A DNA stretch of 5,339 bases, from contig CAMPIC010000249.1 of the NCBI GenBank assembly GCA_946886185.1, positions 1 to 5,339 of the forward strand, given 5' to 3'. The notes under the pieces are model-generated. The model had not been told where the DNA came from. It worked only from the letters and a program-made list of their open reading frames with translations, and made no database searches. The stretch comes from an uncultured bacterium. Lineage in GTDB: Bacteria > Eisenbacteria > RBG-16-71-46 > CAIMUX01. Both the position numbers and the translations under genes were made by a program. Position 1 is the first letter of the stretch, and each line of letters opens with the position of its first letter. This document shows, piece by piece, positions 1 to 5,339 of the stretch.

Positions 1-1
1 G

Positions 2-991
2 CTCTACACCACGTGCGTCGACTGTCACATGCCGAGCTACGGAGCCACCCAGGCTTGCGTGGTCGAGGATGCGCCGATCCGGGATCCGGAGACGATTCGC
101 AGCCACCGGATCGAGGGAACGAGCCCCGCATTCCTCGACAGCGCGGTCGAGCTCGAGCTCGACTACTCCGTGACGGGCGATGAGATCGCGGCCGAGGTGC
201 GAATTCGGAACAGCGGCACCGGACATCACGTTCCCTCCGGCGTCACCGTCCGCAACATGATCCTGCTCGTCGATGCGCGGATCGAGGAAAGCGGAAGCCC
301 GCTCCCCTACACGGGAAAGCAGGTCATCCACGAGCTTGGCGGAGTTGGAGATCCCGCTCTCGGCTACTTCGCCGGTCTTCCCGGAAAGCTATTCGCGAAG
401 GTGAACCATGACTCCGCCGGCGCGAGTCCGACGTTCTACACCGACGCGACGGGCATCGTCTTCGACAATAGAATCCCCGCACTAGCGACCGATACGACGC
501 GATACACGTTCGCGAAACCGGAAGCGGGGACGGTGCACCTGAGCGCTCGCCTGCTCTACCGGCGCGCCTGGCGCGCGTTGGTCGATGCCAAAGGCTGGAC
601 CGAAGATGGACACGGCAGTCCGCTGGAGGATCTCGGACCGGACTACGGCCATGTGATGGCGTTACAGGAGTTCACGTTCTCTCCGAGTGCGGTACAGCAG
701 TCCCCCCTCCCCGAACCGCTCACGCTTTCCGTGCAGCCCAATCCGGTGGTCGATCGCTCGTCCATCCAGTTCGACTTGCCGGTCGAAGGACCAGTCCATC
801 TGGATCTGCTCGATGCCGGCGGCCGGCTCGTCACGAGTCTGACTGCGGATACACGGAGCGCGGGCACGCACACTCTGTCGTTCGAGCCGCGCGGGAAGGA
901 CAGCCGCCCGCTCCCCAACGGGAGCTATCACCTGCGGCTTCGCGCCTCCGGACAGGAGGTGGTACGCAGCGTGGTGATCCTCCGGCGATGA
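2..991 (+). CDS. Multihaem c-type cytochrome, C-terminal part, with FlgD/T9SS-like C-terminal domain (5' partial)
   Basis: The frame is open to the left edge, so the gene begins outside the window. The first ATG in this frame (nt 29) is the Met of a 'CHMP' haem motif and is not a start. Of the 329 visible residues, 5-9 are CVDCH, a CXXCH covalent haem c site, followed by MP as is usual in multihaem cytochromes. His35 in 'RSHRIEG' is a plausible distal haem ligand. Residues about 45-215 form a beta-rich region with the 'N-GTGHHVPSG' motif (GHHVPSG at 74-80) and 'DNRIPA', a pattern seen at the C-terminal side of periplasmic multihaem cytochromes of the cytochrome c-552/c-554 type. Residues about 240-329 are a separate Ig-like domain ('QPNPV', 'GRLV', 'NGSYHLRL', 'VVILRR'), as in FlgD-like or T9SS type A sorting domains. 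Other haem motifs are presumably upstream. Its role would be periplasmic or surface electron transfer; the redox partner and any enzymatic activity cannot be told from this fragment. The polyferredoxin gene starts 10 bp downstream and is probably co-transcribed. Confidence 0.85.
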   Translation, partial: LYTTCVDCHMPSYGATQACVVEDAPIRDPETIRSHRIEGTSPAFLDSAVELELDYSVTGDEIAAEVRIRNSGTGHHVPSGVTVRNMILLVDARIEESGSPLPYTGKQVIHELGGVGDPALGYFAGLPGKLFAKVNHDSAGASPTFYTDATGIVFDNRIPALATDTTRYTFAKPEAGTVHLSARLLYRRAWRALVDAKGWTEDGHGSPLEDLGPDYGHVMALQEFTFSPSAVQQSPLPEPLTLSVQPNPVVDRSSIQFDLPVEGPVHLDLLDAGGRLVTSLTADTRSAGTHTLSFEPRGKDSRPLPNGSYHLRLRASGQEVVRSVVILRR

Positions 992-1001
992 GATTGATCG
1001 G

Positions 1002-2621
1002 ATGGCGACGTCATTTCGCCGGCCCACTCGGCAAGGATGCGCGTGGAGATCGTCGGCGATGAGAATCCGCCGATGGAAGCAGCATTCCGGCGACCCACGC
1101 CGCACGGATCCGCATGGTCATCCGATGCGATTCAGCCGATGGCGGGCGCTCAGCCTCATTACGGTGCATCTGCTCATCGGAGTGCACGTCGCGCACTGGA
1201 TGATCAAAGGCCGCACTCTCGCACCGCTCGAGCTGAACGAAGTGATGTACACGCTGGAGCTGGGCGTGGTCACGGCCGGCTTCCTGTTCATGGCGACGCT
1301 CGTGCTGGGCACGTTCATCTTCGGACGATTCTTCTGTTCCTGGGCCTGTCACATCCTCGCGCTCCAGGATCTTTCGGCGTGGCTGTTGCAACGTGCCGGA
1401 ATCCGCCCCGCTCCGATTCGGATGCGCCTCCTGCGCTGGGTCCCGCTCGTCGCGATGCTCTACATGTTCGTCTGGCCGCAGTTGAAGCGATGGATCGTGC
1501 ACGAATGGCCGGGCGCGGCAACGCTTCTCGGAGTCCCTCTCCAGTTCCAGTGGAGGATCGCGGGCGATGCGGAAGGATGGGCCTCCTTCGTCACGACCGA
1601 CTTCACGCGCAACCTCCCCGGTCCCTGGATCGCGGGCATCACCTTCCTGGTGTGCGGATTCCTGGTGGTCTATTTGCTGGGCTCGCGCTCTTTCTGCACC
1701 TACGTCTGCCCGTATGGATCGGTCTTCGGCATCGCCGATCGATTCGCGCCGGGCAAGATCATCCTGGCCGGAGAGTGCACCGCCTGCGGAATCTGCACCG
1801 CCGCCTGCCAATCTCGGGTGCGGGTGCAGGAGGAGGTGCTCCGCTACGGGAAGGTGGTCGATCCATCCTGCCTCAAGGATCTCGACTGCGTCGCGGTCTG
1901 TCCCACCGGCGCGCTCCGTTGGGGATTCACGACGCCGTCGATCGTGACACGGGCACGCAACCCAGTTCCGATCCGGACAGCGCACACCCTCGCTCAAAGC
2001 AACGCGCGCACGCCACGAGGATTCCGCGGTCCTGCGATCCCCATCAGAAGGCCGCACACGCTCGCTTTGGGAGAGGAAGTCCTCGCCGGCGCCAGTTTCG
2101 TGAGCACGTTCCTCCTGTTGCGCGGGCTCTACGGAACCGTTCCGTTCCTGCTGGCGCTCGGAGCGAGCGCAACCTGCGCGTTCGCGGCGATCCTGCTGCT
2201 ACGACTCGCGCGCGACCGGCATGCGCGCCTGGGCGGCCGCGAATTGCGAAGAGGAGGATCGGTGACGCGAACCGGGCGTTGGTTCTTGGTCGCCGCCGGC
2301 GTGGTCGCGCTGTTCCTGGGACACAGCGGCTTCATTCGCTATCACGAGACCCAGAGCGAACGGCAATTCCGGGCCATTCAGCACGAAGACCCGCGCTCGC
2401 CACGGAGCGCGCTCCTGCGAGAACAGTTGGAAGCGCACCTGCTGGCGCGCGAGCGTTGGGGATTGATCCGGCCTCCGGAGCTCCTCCAACAGCTCGCCGC
2501 CTACTATCTTCATGCCGGGCCGGTGGACCGCGCCGAGCCGTACCTGCGCGCGATGCTCGAACGAGATCCCCACGATACGGAGGTACAGGCGCGGCTCGAG
2601 TGGCTGCTGCTTCAGCACTGA
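1002..2621 (+). CDS. Membrane polyferredoxin, NapH/CcoG-like 4Fe-4S protein with extra membrane and TPR-like C-terminal region
   Basis: This is an integral-membrane iron-sulfur protein likely to relay electrons between the quinone pool and periplasmic carriers. Numbered from the ATG at 1002, hydrophobic helices lie at about 49-68, 84-108, 143-160 and 209-227. They carry the paired membrane Cys motifs of this superfamily: FCSWACH (Cys112, Cys116) and FCTYVCP (Cys232, Cys236). Two ferredoxin motifs follow. The first is CTACGICTAAC (Cys259, 262, 265, 269). The second, CLKDLDCVAVCP, has Cys290, 296 and 300 but Asp293 where the second Cys is expected. Downstream are a hydrophobic region (about 360-402), another helix (about 427-445) and a helical, TPR-like soluble tail ('YYLHAGPVDRAEPYLRAML'). 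About 200 residues thus follow the ferredoxin part, more than in plain NapH. The start is uncertain. ATG 1002 sits 10 bp after the cytochrome stop with a weak ribosome site. ATG 1059 has GGAG at 1045-1048, and ATG 1125 directly precedes helix 1. The first 40 residues are Arg-rich and unlike a conserved domain. The family assignment is firm; the exact partner and direction of electron flow are inferred. Confidence 0.9.
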   Translation: MATSFRRPTRQGCAWRSSAMRIRRWKQHSGDPRRTDPHGHPMRFSRWRALSLITVHLLIGVHVAHWMIKGRTLAPLELNEVMYTLELGVVTAGFLFMATLVLGTFIFGRFFCSWACHILALQDLSAWLLQRAGIRPAPIRMRLLRWVPLVAMLYMFVWPQLKRWIVHEWPGAATLLGVPLQFQWRIAGDAEGWASFVTTDFTRNLPGPWIAGITFLVCGFLVVYLLGSRSFCTYVCPYGSVFGIADRFAPGKIILAGECTACGICTAACQSRVRVQEEVLRYGKVVDPSCLKDLDCVAVCPTGALRWGFTTPSIVTRARNPVPIRTAHTLAQSNARTPRGFRGPAIPIRRPHTLALGEEVLAGASFVSTFLLLRGLYGTVPFLLALGASATCAFAAILLLRLARDRHARLGGRELRRGGSVTRTGRWFLVAAGVVALFLGHSGFIRYHETQSERQFRAIQHEDPRSPRSALLREQLEAHLLARERWGLIRPPELLQQLAAYYLHAGPVDRAEPYLRAMLERDPHDTEVQARLEWLLLQH

Positions 2622-2624
2622 CGG

Positions 2625-3998
2625 TTAGAAGCGCATGCGGACGGTGAACCGCAGGACTGTCTCCTGATCCGCACCCACAGGGAGGCGGAACTCCGCCGTG
2701 CGCGCGTCCTTCTTCTCATGCGGGTGCGTCGACTTGGTGATGTCCCAATCGCCGTAGAAAGTCTCCTCCACCAGCACCTCGATGCTCTCTTCCTTGCGGT
2801 TGCGGATCTTGACCTCGATCTCCTGCTCCTGCACCCGGTCCGAGATCCGGTTCTGCGAAAGCACGGTGCGCTCGCCCACGACGTCGAACGCGTTTCCCAT
2901 CCGCAGGCGGACTTTCTCGTTCTTCGGAGTGTGATCGATCATGTCCTCCCCGACGAACTGGAGCTGTCCGCGGGCATCTTCCTTGTAGGTGCGCACCTTA
3001 CCCGCGGGAAGCGGCATCCCGAGACCGCGCTCCTCGCTGTTTTCCGTCTCCAAAACCACGCTCACCTTGGTGGGCGCGATCTGGCCGCGGTACTCGTAGA
3101 TCTTGTCCACCGGTGCTTCCGCGGTCGGGAAGAGCGAGACCTGCTTGGTCTCGCGATCGGCGATGGTCGTGCGGCGATCGAGGGTATAGAGGTGGTATTC
3201 GAAGAACGACTCCTCCTCGAATCCCTGCGAGTCCATCGCCATGGTTCGCTCCGCCATGGCCCCGCCCTTCTGGAACACCACGGGAGGCCGGACTCGATTC
3301 ACTTCGCCGGCGATGAGTTGAAGCTGCGCATCCGGATAGGTCGCGCCCGAGTTGTTCTCCAACGAAATCCACGCGGAGAGCGAGATCTCGCTGTCGTTCT
3401 GGTTGGTAACGGCGACGTACTCCGCGTGCCAGTTGATTCCGCCGGTGAGATAGCTGAGCTCCACCGGTTGCTGACCGCCGTTGTCCGATTGCAGCGACCA
3501 GACGAGGGTCGGTCGGGTGCGGAGCCCTTCCGGCAGCCGCGGCAGTCGCACGTCGACCACCTGCTCGCGCTGCACCAGGCTGACGCCGCCGTTGGCATCG
3601 CGCAGCACCAGCGCGCCTCCTTCGAACGAGAGGAGCGTGCCGCTCTTGGTGTCGCCTTCCTTGAGCACGAGATCGACTTCGGAATCGACGAACCGCTGGA
3701 GGATGCGATCCGGGCCGGCCAGGTCGTACTGGAAGTTCTGCTCGAGCACCTGGATGTTGCCTTCTCGAGGCACGAGATGGACCGAGGTGGGATCGATCAG
3801 AGCGGGCACATCCACCAGCTCGATGGTGCTGCGTCCCTTGCCGATCTCGAGGGTTCGAATGTCGTTGATCAATCCGAGATTGTCGTTGTAGACGGTGAGG
3901 CGAAGGTCGCGGTCGGCCGCACTCGCGCTCGTTGCCATGAGGACCCCCAATCCGATGCCGGCGAGGCGGCTCTCCACCTTGGTTCGACCGATGTGCAT
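2625..3998 (-). CDS. Secreted DUF4139 domain protein (mucoidy inhibitor MuiA-like)
   Basis: This is a 457-residue exported protein of unknown biochemical role. A basic N-terminus and a hydrophobic stretch ending in 'ATSASA' look like a Sec signal peptide cleaved near residue 27. Residues about 33-90 ('LTVYNDNLGLINDIRTLEIG ... DVPALIDPTSVHL') resemble the N-terminal beta domain found in MuiA-like proteins (DUF4140-like). Residues about 97-152 form a small beta unit ('KEGDTKSGTLLSFEGGALVL'). From about 163 to the end is DUF4139, recognised by 'PVELSYLTGGINWHAEYVAV', 'LENNSGATYPDAQLQLIAGE', 'YHLYTLDRRTTI' and 'ETKQVSLF'. The long coiled coil of many MuiA proteins is not evident. No catalytic residues can be pointed out. 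It lies 117 bp downstream of the Wzi-like gene on the same strand and may share its transcript. The name 'mucoidy inhibitor' for relatives suggests an envelope or capsule link, but that is inference. The ATG at 3998 is well supported by a Shine-Dalgarno site, and the 3' end lies 3 bp from the convergent polyferredoxin stop. Confidence 0.92.
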   Translation of the reverse strand: MHIGRTKVESRLAGIGLGVLMATSASAADRDLRLTVYNDNLGLINDIRTLEIGKGRSTIELVDVPALIDPTSVHLVPREGNIQVLEQNFQYDLAGPDRILQRFVDSEVDLVLKEGDTKSGTLLSFEGGALVLRDANGGVSLVQREQVVDVRLPRLPEGLRTRPTLVWSLQSDNGGQQPVELSYLTGGINWHAEYVAVTNQNDSEISLSAWISLENNSGATYPDAQLQLIAGEVNRVRPPVVFQKGGAMAERTMAMDSQGFEEESFFEYHLYTLDRRTTIADRETKQVSLFPTAEAPVDKIYEYRGQIAPTKVSVVLETENSEERGLGMPLPAGKVRTYKEDARGQLQFVGEDMIDHTPKNEKVRLRMGNAFDVVGERTVLSQNRISDRVQEQEIEVKIRNRKEESIEVLVEETFYGDWDITKSTHPHEKKDARTAEFRLPVGADQETVLRFTVRMRF

Positions 3999-4004
3999 GA
4001 TCTT

Positions 4005-4010
4005 CCTCCC
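4005..4010 (-). promoter_or_regulatory. Strong Shine-Dalgarno site of the DUF4139 gene
   Basis: Read on the minus strand, GGGAGG lies 6 nt upstream of the ATG whose first base is at 3998. This is close to the ideal anti-Shine-Dalgarno match and spacing. It fixes the start that yields a complete signal peptide, and it argues that the minus strand is the coding one here. I could not pick out a convincing -35/-10 pair in the 117-bp gap upstream. Confidence 0.8.
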
Positions 4011-4115
4011 TGGTATTCCGGCCAGCGCTCAGCCTCGTTCGGGCCTGCCCGTGGGACACGAGACCAGGACGTGACGAGAGGGCAGCGCGCTTACAGGCTC
4101 CCTGTCCGGTGCAGC

Positions 4116-5339
4116 CTACATCAGTCCCGGCTGGTAGCTGAAACGAACCTCGACGCGGTCTCGAAACCAACCCGGTGCGCGCGGCTCGACGCTCCCCCCC
4201 TCGCGCTGCGTGCGCGCCAGCAGAAACTCCCCGACCAGTCCCTCACGAAGCGGCACCCGGCCCGCCACTTCCCAGGTGACCCGCTTTTCAAAGATCCCGG
4301 TGTGCTCTCCGAACGTCTCGTGCATGCGGGTGATCCGCCCGCGGATGCCGGCCTCGGGAGTCCAAAGCGACCAGCGATGCACTCGGCTGTCTCCTCCTTG
4401 CGGAATTCCCAGCAAGAATCCGCGATACGCATACGCTTCGCGCCCGTAGATGATGTGAAAGTACCAGCGGTTGAATCCCGTGACTGTTTCGGCGTACTCC
4501 GCGCTCGCCGCCCAACCGCGGATCTGCGCCGCGATCCCCGTGTGGCGCGCGACCGCCGACGGAATGGGCGGATGGAGCATGTCCTCCCCCGCGTATTCGT
4601 AGAATCCCTCGACCCGTTCGAGCGGTTCCCAGATCCGCGAAACCTCCGGCACCTCGGCGCGGAGGGTGAACGAGGCGCGCTGGTCGCTATCCCCGATCGA
4701 GCGCGCTTCCCGCGGCAGGTTCTCCCGCGTCCCCGTAAAGATGTGCCAGAGATCGCGAGCCGTGAGCCGCCTCGTGCGATCCTCTCCGCCGAACAGGATC
4801 GTGCGCGTTCCACTCAGCTCGACCCACTCCACCGGATGCCACGCCAACCGCTGCCCGAAGAAAAGTGGGTTCGGAATCTCCGCATGCGGATCATCGAGCG
4901 GCGAGAGAAAAACACTCCCACTCCATTTGGTCCCCACCCACGGAATCGTCAGCGGCTCCCGCGTCCATCCATGCACCTGCCATCGCGGCGGCGCCGACCT
5001 CCCTAAGAGCAGCGATCCAATCTGCCCCGCGCCCCATCGCGGCCGACTCTTTCCGACACTGACGGCATAGCGGCTGCCGTTCCAGCGAAGCGCGAGCTCC
5101 TGCACTCTCCCCGACGCAGCTCGATCCGATCGCACCTGCCCGAACAAGGCCACATCCAACGAGAGCCCCGACCCAAGACCGAACGCTCCCCCCGACTCGA
5201 TCCCCGTCCAGACACCCCGCGTCCGCTCGCCCGCAGGAACACGCTCCCCAACTCGAACCCCATCCTGCTCCGCCCAGACCGCCTGCCCATGCGCCCGATA
5301 CGCCATTGCCCCCAACAGCACCGGCCTCCACACCCACAC
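4116..5339 (-). CDS. Wzi-family capsule assembly outer-membrane beta-barrel protein (5' partial)
   Basis: The frame is open to the right edge. The GTG at the very edge may be only an internal Val codon, so the true start is probably outside the window. The 407 visible residues begin with a hydrophobic stretch ending in 'AHGQA', which looks like the end of a signal peptide. The rest alternates in the manner of beta strands and is rich in Trp, Tyr, Gly and Arg, as in outer-membrane barrels. The Wzi signature is at about 97-118 ('KSRPRWGAGQIGSLLLGRSA'), followed by 'IPNPLFFGQRLAWHPVEWVE' (155-174). A later segment has 'LWHIFTGTRENL' and 'YEYAGEDML' (about 198-255), again typical of the family. 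In E. coli, Wzi is an outer-membrane lectin-like barrel that anchors group 1 capsule; many distant members occur without a classic capsule locus. The C-terminus ends 'RFSYQPGLM', not in an aromatic residue as is common for barrels, but a final strand is plausible. The stop is TAG at 4116-4118. The DUF4139 gene follows after 117 bp. Family membership is likely; the substrate polysaccharide is unknown. Confidence 0.85.
   Translation of the reverse strand: MWVWRPVLLGAMAYRAHGQAVWAEQDGVRVGERVPAGERTRGVWTGIESGGAFGLGSGLSLDVALFGQVRSDRAASGRVQELALRWNGSRYAVSVGKSRPRWGAGQIGSLLLGRSAPPRWQVHGWTREPLTIPWVGTKWSGSVFLSPLDDPHAEIPNPLFFGQRLAWHPVEWVELSGTRTILFGGEDRTRRLTARDLWHIFTGTRENLPREARSIGDSDQRASFTLRAEVPEVSRIWEPLERVEGFYEYAGEDMLHPPIPSAVARHTGIAAQIRGWAASAEYAETVTGFNRWYFHIIYGREAYAYRGFLLGIPQGGDSRVHRWSLWTPEAGIRGRITRMHETFGEHTGIFEKRVTWEVAGRVPLREGLVGEFLLARTQREGGSVEPRAPGWFRDRVEVRFSYQPGLM

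Noticed and set aside
29..991. ATG at 29 as the start of the cytochrome gene
   Set aside because: The frame continues upstream to the window edge and encodes the CXXCH haem motif just before this Met, so the gene is truncated by the window and does not start here.
1335..1352. FCSWACH (CX3CH) in the polyferredoxin as a variant haem c site
   Set aside because: It sits at the end of a membrane helix at the position of the conserved CX3CP-type motif of NapH/CcoG-like proteins, so a redox or structural Cys pair is more likely than covalent haem.
1011..2057. A 348-codon minus-strand frame opposite the polyferredoxin
   Set aside because: It is a low-complexity Arg/Asp/Glu/His-rich translation antisense to a well-supported gene, with no domain.
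1037..2647. A 536-codon + strand frame overlapping the polyferredoxin
   Set aside because: It is a shifted frame of the polyferredoxin gene. Its product is Arg/Pro/Ala-rich with no motif, while the other frame carries the ordered Cys motifs and membrane helices.
4093..4105. Perfect 5-bp inverted repeat (ACAGG, 3-nt loop, CCTGT) just after the Wzi-like stop codon, as a terminator
   Set aside because: The stem is short and no T-run follows on the minus strand, so it is not a convincing Rho-independent terminator. The rest of the 117-bp gap shows only the Shine-Dalgarno site and no clear promoter.
2718..5006. A 762-codon open frame on the + strand spanning both minus-strand genes and the gap between them
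   Set aside because: It is antisense to two genes with recognisable families, a signal peptide and a strong Shine-Dalgarno site. Its translation is Arg/His/Leu/Asp-rich without any domain, as is typical of mirror frames in GC-rich DNA, and it has no convincing ribosome site.

Overview
The window is GC-rich and densely coding, and it looks like a chromosomal segment of a Gram-negative bacterium. Three features point to a double-membrane cell: an outer-membrane barrel of the Wzi type, Sec-type signal peptides, and a c-type cytochrome. The cytochrome ends in a FlgD-like/type IX secretion (T9SS) type Ig fold with a 'QPNP ... NGSYHLRL ... ILRR' pattern. Such tails are common in the FCB superphylum and its relatives (Bacteroidota, Ignavibacteria, Gemmatimonadota, Eisenbacteria and similar). 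With the high GC, this suggests an Eisenbacteria- or Gemmatimonadota-like lineage. That assignment is inference from protein style, not from a marker gene.

Layout: two genes on the + strand converge on two genes on the - strand. The + pair (2-991 and 1002-2621) is an electron-transfer module. It consists of the C-terminal part of a multihaem c-type cytochrome, cut by the left edge, and 10 bp later a membrane polyferredoxin related to NapH/CcoG. A plausible arrangement is that the polyferredoxin takes electrons from the quinone pool, or passes them on, and the cytochrome carries them in the periplasm or outward. The cytochrome's C-terminal tail hints at surface export.

The - strand pair (4116-5339, cut by the right edge, then 2625-3998) is an envelope module. 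It consists of a Wzi-family outer-membrane protein, linked in this family to capsule attachment or assembly, followed by a secreted DUF4139 protein of the mucoidy-inhibitor (MuiA)-like family. A 117-bp gap separates them, and the second gene has a strong Shine-Dalgarno sequence.

The two modules meet tail to tail with only 3 bp between stop codons and no visible terminator. I found no tRNA, rRNA, CRISPR array, insertion sequence or phage feature. Nothing in the window amounts to a demonstrably new system. The best leads are an Asp-for-Cys substitution in the second ferredoxin motif, the secretion-like tail on the cytochrome, and the Wzi/MuiA-like pairing.
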